DNA of 42,273 nt from Clostridia bacterium (GTDB lineage: Bacteria > Bacillota > Clostridia > Oscillospirales > CAG-272), in assembly GCA_017463125.1 (NCBI GenBank), contig JAFTPV010000009.1, positions 1 through 42,273 on the forward strand, read 5' to 3'. This document shows, one piece after another, positions 31,824 through 40,486 of this stretch. Position numbers and translations under genes: made by a program. Position 1 is the stretch's first letter, and each line of letters opens with the position of its first letter. A model generated the notes under the pieces. It was given only the letters and a program-made list of their open reading frames with translations. It ran no database searches and was not told the origin of the DNA.

Positions 31824-31860
31824 AGAGCCAAGCACTTTGTGAAGCGCTTGGCTCTAAAAA
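31824..31860. terminator. hairpin between convergent heparinase-like and pyk genes
   Basis: AGAGCCAAGC (31824-31833) pairs with GCTTGGCTCT (31846-31855). The stem is strong but the T-runs on both sides are short, so it is a moderate terminator for either strand. Confidence 0.6.
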
Positions 31861-31864
31861 CAGA

Positions 31865-33277
31865 TTAAATATCCTCGATTTTTATAAGGTTCGTCGTTCC
31901 CGATTTGCCTGTTGTGTCACCGCCGGTGATGATTATCTTGTCGCCCTTTTTTAGTCCGAGGGTGTTTTTTGCAATCTTCTTTGCCGTATAGAAGAGTACG
32001 TCGGTCGAGGTAAACTCCTCGCACATTGCGGGAATAACGCCCCATGAAAGTGCGAGCTTTCGCCACGTATTTTCGTTCGTTGTTAGGCCGATGATGTCAA
32101 CGGGTGCGCGGAAGCGCGAAACCATTCTTGCAGTCATACCGGATAGCGAGCAGGCAACGACTGCCGAAGCGTCAATATCAATTGCCATACCGCAGGTGGA
32201 GTGAGAAATCGCGTCCACCATATTTCTTATCTGAAACTCGGCATTATGGAAGCGCTTTTTGTAATTGATTCCGCTCTCTGTCGTTTCTGCAATCTTTGCC
32301 ATTGTGGCAACCGCCTGTATCGGATATTTACCCGCCGCAGTCTCACCCGAAAGCATTATAGCGCTGGTGCCGTCGTAAACCGCGTTTGCAATATCGGAAA
32401 TTTCAGCTCTCGTGGGTCGGGGATTGGTTATCATCGACTCAAGCATCTCCGTCGCGGTAATGACACGCTTGCCAAGCAGACGGCACTTAGTTATCAGTTT
32501 TTTCTGAATTGTGGGCAGACGCTCGAAGGGTATCTCAACGCCCATATCGCCTCTTGCAACCATTATACCGTCACACGCCGTGCATATCTCATCTATATTA
32601 TCAACACCCGACTGGTTCTCTATCTTTGCGATAAGCTCGATATTGTCGGCGCCTAGCTCGCCAAGATATGCGTGAACGTCGAGTAAGTCCTGCTTTGATG
32701 AAACAAAGGAGCAGGCTATATAGTCAATGCCGTTATCAACTCCGAACTTTATGTCTGACTTATCCTGCTCGGAAAGATATTTTTGCTTCATGACCTTACC
32801 GGGAAAGCTCATACTCTTTCTGTCTGAAAGCTCGCCGCCGCACACTACTCGGCAAATTATGTCATTTCCCGATATTTCCTCAACCAAAAACGAAAGAAGC
32901 CCGTTATTCAAAAGAATAGTATCCCCTGCCGAAAGCTCGGAGGTAAGTCCGGAGTAGCTTACGGAAACGCGGCTCTCGTTACCTACGACGTCATCGGTTG
33001 TGAAGGTGAATGGGTCACCGTCATTCAGGGTTATCTTTCCGCCCTCGAAGGTGCGGATACGGTACTCGGGTCCCTTGGTATCAAGCATTATAGCGATAGG
33101 AAGTCCGAGGCTCTCGCGTACTCGCTTTATCGTATCAATTCTCTTCTGGTGCTCTGGATGAGTGCTGTGTGAGAAATTAAGCCTTGCAACATTCATGCCC
33201 GCCTTGCAGAGTCCTATGAGCACCTCTTCAGATTCACTTGCCGGTCCTATCGTACATACTATTTTGGTCTTGCGCAT
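31865..33277 (-). CDS. pyk: pyruvate kinase, 470 aa
   Basis: It converts phosphoenolpyruvate and ADP to pyruvate and ATP, the last step of glycolysis. Landmarks: KIVCTIGPAS at the N-terminus, GMNVARLNFSHS near residue 28, MLDTKGPE near 64, the catalytic lysine region LIAKIENQSG near 215, and ITATEMLESMITNPRPTRAE near 270. Length equals the standard form without the extra PEP-utiliser domain found in many Bacillota. A short perfect hairpin CTGCCACTGGCAG (33290-33302, plus strand) directly precedes the AAAGGA ribosome site. Own promoter at 33334-33362. Confidence 0.97.
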   Translation of the reverse strand: MRKTKIVCTIGPASESEEVLIGLCKAGMNVARLNFSHSTHPEHQKRIDTIKRVRESLGLPIAIMLDTKGPEYRIRTFEGGKITLNDGDPFTFTTDDVVGNESRVSVSYSGLTSELSAGDTILLNNGLLSFLVEEISGNDIICRVVCGGELSDRKSMSFPGKVMKQKYLSEQDKSDIKFGVDNGIDYIACSFVSSKQDLLDVHAYLGELGADNIELIAKIENQSGVDNIDEICTACDGIMVARGDMGVEIPFERLPTIQKKLITKCRLLGKRVITATEMLESMITNPRPTRAEISDIANAVYDGTSAIMLSGETAAGKYPIQAVATMAKIAETTESGINYKKRFHNAEFQIRNMVDAISHSTCGMAIDIDASAVVACSLSGMTARMVSRFRAPVDIIGLTTNENTWRKLALSWGVIPAMCEEFTSTDVLFYTAKKIAKNTLGLKKGDKIIITGGDTTGKSGTTNLIKIEDI

Positions 33278-33333
33278 TTGTTATCCTTTCTGCCACTGGC
33301 AGTATATTATATATCTTTATTTTTGCCAGGGAT

Positions 33334-33362
33334 ATTATACTACAAACAGAGTGCGTTGTCAA
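33334..33362 (-). promoter_or_regulatory. promoter of pyk
   Basis: On the minus strand TTGACA (33357-33362) and TATAAT (33334-33339), 17-bp spacer, fully consensus, fitting a highly expressed glycolytic gene. Confidence 0.93.
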
Positions 33363-33398
33363 TCGGTTTTTCGGTTTTATCTTTGTTGTATATCGCTA

Positions 33399-33427
33399 TT
33401 TACAAAATAAAAATAATATGATATAAT
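33399..33427 (+). promoter_or_regulatory. promoter of the beta-helix protein - trmO unit
   Basis: TTTACA (33399-33404) and TATAAT (33422-33427), 17-bp spacer. Confidence 0.8.
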
Positions 33428-33468
33428 ATTTTAGATAACTTTATTAGTTAAGCAAAGATGAGATTTAT

Positions 33469-35727
33469 ATGAGTAATAATATCAAAAAAATCAAAATATT
33501 TTTTATTCTTTTTGCTGTTATGACAGCGGCGCTGATTACTATACTGGTATTATGCTTTCAAAAGCAGCTTTTCTCCGCATTTCACGAGGGGGTGGTAGCG
33601 CCTATTTATGATAATTACACAGCACCATCTCCCAATATATCAAGCGAATGGAGTCAGAGCGCAGATCCCGAGCCTGTCGGTGATATTTACGTTTCTACTG
33701 ACGGAGATGATAACGGCGACGGAACGGCTCTTGACCCGTTTTTGACGATAGAGAGAGCGATAGACGCTGTTGAAAGCATGGATAAAAGCGGAAAAACAGG
33801 TGTTACCGTATGCATAAAGGCGGGAGAATATAACGTATCATCTCTCGTGTTTGAAAGAGATTTCACAGGCTGCCCCATAACGTACTGTGCCGTAGGGGGT
33901 GAGGTCATTATAAACGGAGGTGTAACGCTTTCTCCGCGCGATTTTTCACCGGTTACAGATTACCCCGAAATTTCAGAAAGGCTGTCTGACGAAGCAAAAA
34001 GCAACGTCATTGTAATTGATTTGAAACAAGAGCCGTATTCTCTTACACCGGAATGCTTTGGTAATATGTATCCGATAGGCACATACAACACGGCGCAAAG
34101 ATACGGTGACGATACTCCGAAATATATGCACAGCGAGCTTTTCATTAACGGTAAAAGGCAGGAGCTTGCACGCTATCCCGATGCAAATTATATCTACACA
34201 GACAGGGTTATCGTATCGGGAAAAGACAACCCCACGACAGATGAAAACGGCGACCCATCACCTGACGTCTATAAGGTTTCGGAAGAGCTTGCGAAAAGAA
34301 TAGATAAATGGGAAAATCTTAATGATGTTTGGGTCTATGGCTTCTGGATGTACGATTGGGCTGACGGCTCATCGCCTCTAAAAAGCTTTGATTCATCAGC
34401 AAATCTATTATCAATAAAGTATCAGAGCTTCTTTGGCGCAAGGGCTGGCGCTCCGTATTATTTCTATAACTGCCTTGAAGAGCTGAGCTGTGAGGGAGAA
34501 TGGTACCTTGACAGAGAAACAGGGCTTCTATGCATATATGCTCCCGAGAATATGGAGAATGCGGATATAACTCTTTCGCTTTCTACTTCTCCTATAATTC
34601 AAATAAATGCGGATAACATAACTCTCGACGGATTTACAGTCAAGGGTGCGCGGAGCGACGGCATAGTTATATCCGGCAACAATAACTGTGTCAGAAGATG
34701 TACCGTTACAGATTTAGCCGGTGAAGGAATCCGTGTAAGCGGCTCACAAAATAAAATACTGCAAAACGAGATTTTCGGCACGGGCAGAGGCGGAATTTCC
34801 GTCACGGGCGGTGATAAGATAACACTCACTAAAGCAAACAACGTTATAGATAATAACCTTATACACGATTGGTCAGAGATATTCAAGACCTATCAAGCAG
34901 GTATAAACGTCGGCGGTGTCGGAAACATCTGCTCGCATAACGAGTTATATAATGCACCGCACCTGGCGATTACTTACGACGGAAATAACCACATTTTTGA
35001 GTATAATCTGATACACGACGTATGTCTTCAGGTCAGTGATGCCGGAGCTATTTACGCCGGAAGAAGCTGGACCTCGTACGGCAATCACATCAGGTATAAC
35101 TGTATATACAATATCGGAACGGAGGGATATGCTTCCGACGGTATTTATATGGATGATGCCATTTCGGGACAAAGCATTTACGGTAATTTACTAATCAACA
35201 TTCCGAAGTACGCTATCTTCATCGGTGGCGGCAGAGATATGAAGGTTTTTGACAACGTAATAATCAATGCGGGCGGGTGTGCAATTCGTTACGACATAAG
35301 GGCGCGCGAGGGTGTTCTAAAGAAAACTTGGTTCTCAGAGCACGTAGAGGAAGGCAAAGGAGATCTTTGGCTTGGTCTTTACAACTCACCTTGGAAAAGC
35401 GAGATATGGCAAGAGGCGTTCCCGGAGTACAAAAGCATGACGGACGATTTTAGCTATATAAATGACAAGAGCTTCATTCCCAATCCGGCAAACAGTACAG
35501 TTATATCAAACGTCATTTTCGACAAACGCGATTCTATTGGAATAATAGATAAAGCTGTAACCGAGTTTAGCACGGTGGAAGCCAATGCGGTGTTTTCCCT
35601 TAGCGGTATGTCTGACTGCTTTGCCAACGTTGAAAAGGGTGATTACAATATTAAAGACGGCTGCGACATTTACTCTCTGCTCCCCGACTTTGAACCTATA
35701 CCGCTAGAAAAGATAGGAAGGAAATAA
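33469..35727 (+). CDS. membrane-anchored right-handed parallel beta-helix protein, probable glycan-active enzyme, 752 aa
   Basis: A single N-terminal helix (about residues 8-29, IFFILFAVMTAALITILVL) without a signal-peptidase site should anchor the protein, with the bulk outside. Residues 70-110 (IYVSTDGDDNGDGTALDP, then FLTIERAIDAV) are the classic start of pectate-lyase-like beta-helices. The coils run from about 390 to 640 with repeated xGNNN-V turns (ISGNNNCVRRCTV, GNICSHNELYN, GNHIRYNCIYN, IYGNLLINIPKYAIFIGGG). Members act as polysaccharide lyases or glycoside hydrolases; candidate acidic residues lie in DAGAIYAGR and DGIYMDD but I do not assign a catalytic set. The ribosome site before the ATG is weak (GATGAG). 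It stands 13 bases before trmO. Confidence 0.85.
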   Translation: MSNNIKKIKIFFILFAVMTAALITILVLCFQKQLFSAFHEGVVAPIYDNYTAPSPNISSEWSQSADPEPVGDIYVSTDGDDNGDGTALDPFLTIERAIDAVESMDKSGKTGVTVCIKAGEYNVSSLVFERDFTGCPITYCAVGGEVIINGGVTLSPRDFSPVTDYPEISERLSDEAKSNVIVIDLKQEPYSLTPECFGNMYPIGTYNTAQRYGDDTPKYMHSELFINGKRQELARYPDANYIYTDRVIVSGKDNPTTDENGDPSPDVYKVSEELAKRIDKWENLNDVWVYGFWMYDWADGSSPLKSFDSSANLLSIKYQSFFGARAGAPYYFYNCLEELSCEGEWYLDRETGLLCIYAPENMENADITLSLSTSPIIQINADNITLDGFTVKGARSDGIVISGNNNCVRRCTVTDLAGEGIRVSGSQNKILQNEIFGTGRGGISVTGGDKITLTKANNVIDNNLIHDWSEIFKTYQAGINVGGVGNICSHNELYNAPHLAITYDGNNHIFEYNLIHDVCLQVSDAGAIYAGRSWTSYGNHIRYNCIYNIGTEGYASDGIYMDDAISGQSIYGNLLINIPKYAIFIGGGRDMKVFDNVIINAGGCAIRYDIRAREGVLKKTWFSEHVEEGKGDLWLGLYNSPWKSEIWQEAFPEYKSMTDDFSYINDKSFIPNPANSTVISNVIFDKRDSIGIIDKAVTEFSTVEANAVFSLSGMSDCFANVEKGDYNIKDGCDIYSLLPDFEPIPLEKIGRK

Positions 35728-35740
35728 CTCGGAAAATATA

Positions 35741-36421
35741 ATGAAGATTATAGCTAGAATACATACCGATTTTAAGGAAAAATTCGGAATACCGAGGCAG
35801 AGCGGAATTGCCGACGAAATAGTGGGGCGAATAGTCTTTGAGCCGGAATATAGAGTAAAAGAGGCGCTGCGCGGCATTGAGGGCTACTCGCACCTTTGGC
35901 TTATCTGGCAATTTTCCGAGGCGGTGCGCGAGGATTGGAGTCCTACGGTAAGACCGCCGCGCCTTGGGGGCAACAAGAGAGTCGGCGTTTTTGCAACGCG
36001 CTCGCCGTACAGACCCAATCCGATAGGACTTTCTTCGGTAAGGCTTGTCGGAATAGAGGATACAAACGATTTTGGAAGAACGCTTCTTGTAGCGGGAGCG
36101 GATCTTCTTGACGGTACTCCTATCTATGACATCAAGCCCTATCTTGCATATACTGACAGTCACCCCGATGCTACGGGCGGCTTCTCCGACCCCGTGCGTG
36201 AATACGGGCTAAAGGTGAATATTTGTAAAGAATTATTGTCAAAAATCGAGTTTTCTAAACAAAATTCTCTGATAAAGATACTCGAGCACGACCCGCGTCC
36301 CTCGTATCAGGACGACCCCGAACGAGAATACGGATTTAAGTTCTCGGACTATGAAATTTTCTTCAAGGTGTCGGGGGATACACTCACGGTAACGGGAGTT
36401 GAGCTTGGCGTAAACGAGTAA
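35741..36421 (+). CDS. trmO: tRNA (t6A37) N6-methyltransferase TrmO, 226 aa
   Basis: TrmO (YaeB/TsaA/VirR family) methylates the N6 of threonylcarbamoyladenosine-37 in tRNA-Thr using SAM. The conserved core is complete: IVFEPEYRVKEALRGIEGYSHLWLIW (about residues 31-56, quoted for its ends), then GVFATRSPYRPNPIGLSSV near 85-103 and the DLLDGTPIYDIKPYLAYTD stretch near 123-141. The C-terminal extension with DPRPSY and YGFKFSDYEIFFKV is also normal. Housekeeping gene placed behind the beta-helix gene without its own recognisable promoter. Confidence 0.96.
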   Translation: MKIIARIHTDFKEKFGIPRQSGIADEIVGRIVFEPEYRVKEALRGIEGYSHLWLIWQFSEAVREDWSPTVRPPRLGGNKRVGVFATRSPYRPNPIGLSSVRLVGIEDTNDFGRTLLVAGADLLDGTPIYDIKPYLAYTDSHPDATGGFSDPVREYGLKVNICKELLSKIEFSKQNSLIKILEHDPRPSYQDDPEREYGFKFSDYEIFFKVSGDTLTVTGVELGVNE

Positions 36422-36456
36422 GCATTTATCATTTTGAAATGAGTTTCTAATAAAAA

Positions 36457-36555
36457 TCACGGCACCCAAATGGGTGCCGCTTTAATTGTTCCGCGACAAA
36501 ACGAGCTTGCGTTTATGTAAGAATTATTTGGCGGCGCTCTTTTTCTTGTTTTCAT
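36457..36555 (-). CDS. possible 32-residue small protein
   Basis: ATG at 36555 is preceded by GAAAGGAG six bases upstream and by a TATAAT (minus strand, about 36577-36582), so the start signals look real. The product begins MKTRKRAPPNNSYINASS and its last codons and TGA lie in the hairpin at 36460-36479. The frame also stays open upstream (to 36732) but that part overlaps an inverted repeat and a terminator-like stem. No family is recognised; this may be only a chance frame. Confidence 0.3.
   Translation of the reverse strand: MKTRKRAPPNNSYINASSFCRGTIKAAPIWVP
36460..36480. terminator. terminator behind trmO
   Basis: CGGCACCCA (36460-36468) and TGGGTGCCG (36471-36479) form a perfect stem. 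T-runs are short: CTTTAATTG on the plus strand and TGATTTTTA on the minus strand. Confidence 0.75.
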
Positions 36556-36603
36556 GCGTTTCTCCTTTCTGATTAAATTATACAACGAATTAATACTCGC
36601 AAA

Positions 36604-36640
36604 AATAAAAGGTGCGACAACCGAAGTCATCGCACCGAAA
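36604..36640 (-). terminator. terminator-like hairpin on the minus strand
   Basis: GGTGCGA (36611-36617) pairs with TCGCACC (36630-36636); on the minus strand TTTTATTTTTG follows. No known gene ends here, so it may close a short transcript from the inverted-repeat region upstream (36661-36821). Confidence 0.55.
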
Positions 36641-36660
36641 AACGCAAACTCCGATTTGTC

Positions 36661-36821
36661 GCTCAACAAATTGGATATAGGTATTTTCGCTCTTGCTATA
36701 CTCATATCAGGTAGAATTTGCGTTTTTACCAAAGTTCTCTTAATATGAGTATAGCGAAAAAAGGGTATAATTATCCCTGTACGAAAAAATACCTTAAAAT
36801 AAAATATTCAATTTGTTGAGC
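36661..36821. repeat. nested imperfect inverted repeat, 161 bp
   Basis: Outer arms GCTCAACAAATTG (36661-36673) and CAATTTGTTGAGC (36809-36821) are perfect complements, middle arms AGGTATTTTCG (36679-36689) and CGAAAAAATACCT (36782-36794) match except for two bases, and inner arms GCTATACTCATAT (36695-36707) and ATATGAGTATAGC (36743-36755) are perfect over 13 bp with a 35-base loop. The right side carries about 26 extra bases between inner and middle arms. It could be a small palindromic mobile element remnant or a structured RNA. The region lies between convergent genes, and otherwise nothing is seen from 36556 to 36915. Confidence 0.75.
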
Positions 36822-36863
36822 AGATTAATTATATCATATAAACCTCGCTTTTGCAATAGTTTT

Positions 36864-36896
36864 TATAAAAAAAGCAACCGCATAAAACGGTTGCTT
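36864..36896 (-). terminator. terminator of asnS
   Basis: AAGCAACCG (36872-36880) pairs with CGGTTGCTT (36888-36896); on the minus strand a T-run follows. Confidence 0.92.
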
Positions 36897-36915
36897 TCTA
36901 TTACGTTTAGCCGTA

Positions 36916-38310
36916 TTAATACTCAGCGTTTCCGACTGTACGGGGATAAGGCAGGACGTCACGAATATTCGACACGCCCGTGAGGTACATAATGATTCTC
37001 TCAAAGCCGAGACCGTAGCCCGCGTGCTTTGTTCCGCCGTACTTACGGAGGTTGAGATACCACCAATAGTCCTCCTCGGAAAGCTCAAGCTCTGCCATAC
37101 GCGCTCTGAGAACGTCGAGTCTTTCCTCACGCTGTGAGCCGCCTATAATCTCGCCAACGCCGGGAACGAGAAGGTCCATTGCCGCAACGGTCTTGCCGTC
37201 GTCGTTCTGACGCATATAGAACGCCTTTATTTCCTTCGGGTAATCGGTAAGGAATATGGGCTTCTTATAAACCTGCTCGGTGAGGTATCTCTCATGCTCG
37301 GTCTGGAGGTCAACGCCCCAATAAACAGGGAACTTGAACTCTGCGCCCGACTTAAGAAGCACGTCTATTGCCTCGGTATAAGTTACCTTTGCGTAATCCG
37401 CGTTACGAAGAGCGGTAAGGCGCTCAAGGAGTCCCTTATCAACAAACTGGTTGAAGAAATTAAGCTCTGCCTCGCAGTTGTCCATTACGTGATTGATAAT
37501 ATACTTTATCATATCCCAAGCGAGCTGCATATTGTCATCAAGGTCGGCAAATGCAATCTCCGGCTCAATCATCCAGAACTCCGCAGCGTGACGGGCGGTG
37601 TTAGAGTTCTCTGCTCTGAATGTAGGACCGAAGGTGTAGATGTTACCGAATGCCATAGCGTAGGTTTCGCCCTCGAGCTGACCGGAAACGGTAAGGTTTG
37701 CGCTCTTGCCGAAGAAGTCCTTGGTGTAATCAACGCTGCCGTCCTCATTCCTCGGAGGATTTTCCATATCAAGCGTGGTCACTCTGAACATCTCACCTGC
37801 GCCCTCACAGTCGGAGGCGGTGATTATCGGAGTATGAACGTAAACAAAGCCGCGACTATGGAAGAAGGAGTGAATAGCGTATGCAACCTCACTACGAACT
37901 CTGAATACCGCAGAGAAGAGGTTGGTTCTGGGGCGGAGATATGCCTGTTCACGAAGGAACTCAACCGTATGGCGCTTGGGCTGTAAGGGATAATCGGGTG
38001 TTGACGTACCCTCTACCGCGATTTCGGTAGCCTTAAGCTCGAAGGGCTGCTTCGCACCCGGGGTGAGAGTTAAAACGCCCGTAACGATAAGAGCAGCGCC
38101 AACGTTCTGACCTGCTATCTCGTCGTAATTATCTATCTTCTCCCTCTCAAAAACGACCTGCATGCTCTTAAAGTAAGAGCCGTCGTTAAGGTCGATAAAG
38201 CCAAATGCCTTTGAGTCTCTGAGGTTTCTGACCCAACCGCCGAGAGTGACGGTCTTACCGCCGAAGGACTCGGGAGATTCGTAAATGTTTCTTACAAGTT
38301 CTCTTTTCAT
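36916..38310 (-). CDS. asnS: asparaginyl-tRNA synthetase, 464 aa
   Basis: A class II synthetase that charges tRNA-Asn. The N-terminal OB-fold anticodon-binding domain ([20 protein letters not shown]) is followed by class II motif 2 ([19 protein letters not shown], about residue 225-243) and motif 3 ([18 protein letters not shown], about 430). The ending [11 protein letters not shown] and the overall length identify AsnRS rather than AspRS, which has an additional domain. Start at ATG 38310, with GGAG seven bases upstream; the ATG at 38316 is too near that site. Own promoter. No T-box leader can fit in the short upstream region. Confidence 0.97.
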   Translation of the reverse strand: MKRELVRNIYESPESFGGKTVTLGGWVRNLRDSKAFGFIDLNDGSYFKSMQVVFEREKIDNYDEIAGQNVGAALIVTGVLTLTPGAKQPFELKATEIAVEGTSTPDYPLQPKRHTVEFLREQAYLRPRTNLFSAVFRVRSEVAYAIHSFFHSRGFVYVHTPIITASDCEGAGEMFRVTTLDMENPPRNEDGSVDYTKDFFGKSANLTVSGQLEGETYAMAFGNIYTFGPTFRAENSNTARHAAEFWMIEPEIAFADLDDNMQLAWDMIKYIINHVMDNCEAELNFFNQFVDKGLLERLTALRNADYAKVTYTEAIDVLLKSGAEFKFPVYWGVDLQTEHERYLTEQVYKKPIFLTDYPKEIKAFYMRQNDDGKTVAAMDLLVPGVGEIIGGSQREERLDVLRARMAELELSEEDYWWYLNLRKYGGTKHAGYGLGFERIIMYLTGVSNIRDVLPYPRTVGNAEY

Positions 38311-38352
38311 TATCATTCTCCAAGGAGTTATAAATTACTTATATAATTTAGT

Positions 38353-38381
38353 ATTATACCACACATAATCAAAGAATTCAA
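38353..38381 (-). promoter_or_regulatory. promoter of asnS
   Basis: On the minus strand TTGAAT (38376-38381) and TATAAT (38353-38358), 17-bp spacer. No clear terminator of the preceding GH3 gene is seen between it and 38426. Confidence 0.85.
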
Positions 38382-38425
38382 GCCCTTTGGTGATTTTTAA
38401 GACCTAAAATACAGTTTTTGATAAA

Positions 38426-40375
38426 TCAGATCTCAATTTTCCCTGTCAGTCGCACGTCCTCACAGCTTGCGCCGACGATGATTTCATAGTCGCCCTGCTC
38501 TATTTCCCACTTATCTGTGGCTGTGGAATAATATGCAAGGTATTCTTTAGGAACAGTTACAGTGTAATGCTCGGTTTTGTCTGCACCGACAAGCTTCTTT
38601 TCAAATCCGCAAAGCTCCTTGTAGGGACGGAATACTGCCGAGGTAGGCACTCTGTAATAAACCTGCGCGCACTCGGCGCCGTCACGCTCGGAGGTGTTCG
38701 TTACGTCAAACTCTACGCTAATATTTTCACCGTTATCAGTTATAGCAAGTTCAGAATATTCAAAGGTGGAATACGAAAGACCGTAGCCGAAGGGATAGAG
38801 AACCTTCGCTTCGCTTTCCTTGCCCATATACTTTGCGGTATCGTACCAGCGATAGCCAACGAGAAGCCCGTCGGAATAAACGCTGTGGCAGAATGTGCGG
38901 TGGCAGCGATTTGCAAGGCAGTCGTCTGCGGTCATAGGATACGTTTCTGTGGTCTTGCCCGAGGGGTTTACCTTACCCGAGAGGATTTTCGCAAGAGCTG
39001 CATTACCTTTCTCGCCCGGGTAACCGACAGAAACTATTGCCGCGACCTTATCTTCCCATGCTGTCATATCAATAACAGAGCCGTGATAAAGAACAACTAT
39101 TGTGTTAGGATTAAGTCTTGCGGTTTCGATAATGCACTCTTCAAGGCGCGCGGAGAGTCTGATGCTATCGCGGTCAGTGCCCTCTGTATCTATTTGGTCA
39201 ACGCAAACGATAGCCGCGTCCTTTCCGTAAGCATTAGTAATGCATCTCGATATCTTTCCGCCGTAGAACTCAACGTGAGAAATCGCGGAAGCGGGAAGGT
39301 GCGCCTTCAGTTCCTCGGGAAGTGTAGGTACGTTGTGGTCAAGCTCAACTCGTGAAGAGCCGCCGCCCGAAATATTCTTTGTCGCCCCATCGCCGATAAC
39401 AGAAACGCTCGCACCGTCAGCAAGAGGAAGGATGCCGTTATTTTTAAGAAGGACTATTCCCTCCTCGGCAACACGCTGTGCTGCTTCCCTGCGCTCTTCT
39501 ACCGTAGATTCAACCTTCTGGAGCTTTTTCTCGCTCTCGCACCTCTCGCAAAGCTCGAGAACCTTAATGCATCTTGCGTCAAGCTCCTCTTCAGTAACCT
39601 CTCCGCTCTTTACAGCAGCGAGAAGAGTCTCGTAATTTTCCTTCTTATAAGGCATCTCAAGGTCAAGTCCACTCTTAACAGATGCTACGTGGTCGTCAAC
39701 TGCTCCCCAGTCGGACATAATTAGTCCATCGAAGCCTAAGTCCTCTCTGAGCATATCGTTAAGCTTCTTATGCTGTGAAACCTTAACACCGTTTACCGCA
39801 TTGTAAGAGGACATGACAGTCCAAGGCTTTGCTTCAAGTGCAATCTTGAAGTTGTAGGTATATATTTCTCTGAGAGTTCTTTCGTCAAGCTCACTCGACT
39901 GAGAAAGGCGGGAGTTTTCCTGGTTGTTTACACAGTAGTGCTTTAATGAAGTACCGATATGGTGATCCTGAACGCCCTTTATGTATTCTCTGCCGAAAAT
40001 GCCCGAAAGATAGGGGTCCTCGGAAACATACTCGAAGTTTCTGCCGCACTGCGGAAGGCGCTTAACGTTAATACCGGGGGCTAAAAGCAGGTCTACGTCC
40101 CTCTCAATACACTCGTCGGCAAGCATTTCACCCGTGCGGTAAGCAAGCGAGGGGCTCCATGTCTGCGAAAGCACCTGAGTTGAAGGAAAGGAAACAGCAG
40201 GGATAGATTTACCTCCCCACTCACCTGAAAAGTTAGGGGTTCTAAGTCCGACAGGGCCGTCGGATACCTTAACCTTATAAACCTTGCCGTCAAGGTCCTC
40301 CGTATGCCACACGTCCTTACCAGCAAGAAGACGCACCTTTTCATCTAAAGTAAAGTTTTTAATATCGTATTTCAT
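38426..40375 (-). CDS. glycoside hydrolase family 3 beta-glucosidase-type enzyme, cytoplasmic, 649 aa
   Basis: The N-terminal TIM-barrel half has DGPVGLR near residue 40, RNFEYVSEDPYLSG near 115 and the nucleophile Asp in GLIMSDWGAVDDH near residue 220. The second alpha/beta domain (GVSVIGDGATKNISGGGSS-like segment near 335; quoted part VIGDGATKNISGGGSS) and a C-terminal fibronectin III-like domain (SVEFDVTNTSERDGAECAQVYY) complete the common three-domain GH3 plan. No signal peptide, so imported cello- or other beta-gluco-oligosaccharides are likely substrates. Start at ATG 40375, five bases after GGAGG; a longer frame lacks a ribosome site. Transcribed divergently from an AraC regulator with abutting promoters. 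The organism's broad glycan set agrees with this role; exact sugar specificity is not determined. Confidence 0.94.
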   Translation of the reverse strand: MKYDIKNFTLDEKVRLLAGKDVWHTEDLDGKVYKVKVSDGPVGLRTPNFSGEWGGKSIPAVSFPSTQVLSQTWSPSLAYRTGEMLADECIERDVDLLLAPGINVKRLPQCGRNFEYVSEDPYLSGIFGREYIKGVQDHHIGTSLKHYCVNNQENSRLSQSSELDERTLREIYTYNFKIALEAKPWTVMSSYNAVNGVKVSQHKKLNDMLREDLGFDGLIMSDWGAVDDHVASVKSGLDLEMPYKKENYETLLAAVKSGEVTEEELDARCIKVLELCERCESEKKLQKVESTVEERREAAQRVAEEGIVLLKNNGILPLADGASVSVIGDGATKNISGGGSSRVELDHNVPTLPEELKAHLPASAISHVEFYGGKISRCITNAYGKDAAIVCVDQIDTEGTDRDSIRLSARLEECIIETARLNPNTIVVLYHGSVIDMTAWEDKVAAIVSVGYPGEKGNAALAKILSGKVNPSGKTTETYPMTADDCLANRCHRTFCHSVYSDGLLVGYRWYDTAKYMGKESEAKVLYPFGYGLSYSTFEYSELAITDNGENISVEFDVTNTSERDGAECAQVYYRVPTSAVFRPYKELCGFEKKLVGADKTEHYTVTVPKEYLAYYSTATDKWEIEQGDYEIIVGASCEDVRLTGKIEI

Positions 40376-40406
40376 AAAAACCTCCGATTTTTTGTTTTTC
40401 ATCTAC

Positions 40407-40435
40407 ATTATACAGGACATTCTCTTGACAAACAA
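40407..40435 (-). promoter_or_regulatory. promoter of the GH3 gene
   Basis: On the minus strand TTGTTT (40430-40435) and TATAAT (40407-40412), 17-bp spacer. Its -35 box shares one base with that of the divergent AraC promoter. Confidence 0.8.
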
Positions 40436-40453
40436 TGGCAAAAGTAGTATAAT
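40425..40453 (+). promoter_or_regulatory. promoter of the second AraC gene
   Basis: TTGACA (40425-40430) and TATAAT (40448-40453), 17-bp spacer, back to back with the GH3 promoter. Confidence 0.88.
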
Positions 40454-40486
40454 TACAGACATAATTTGTCTTATTTGAGGATTATT

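Noticed and set aside
36661-36821. The inverted repeat as part of a CRISPR array
   Set aside because: The arms are inverted, not direct, and occur once each; no regular spacing of repeats exists anywhere in the window.
38567-39355. A 262-codon plus-strand frame
   Set aside because: Antisense to the GH3 gene, which is complete and has its catalytic motif.
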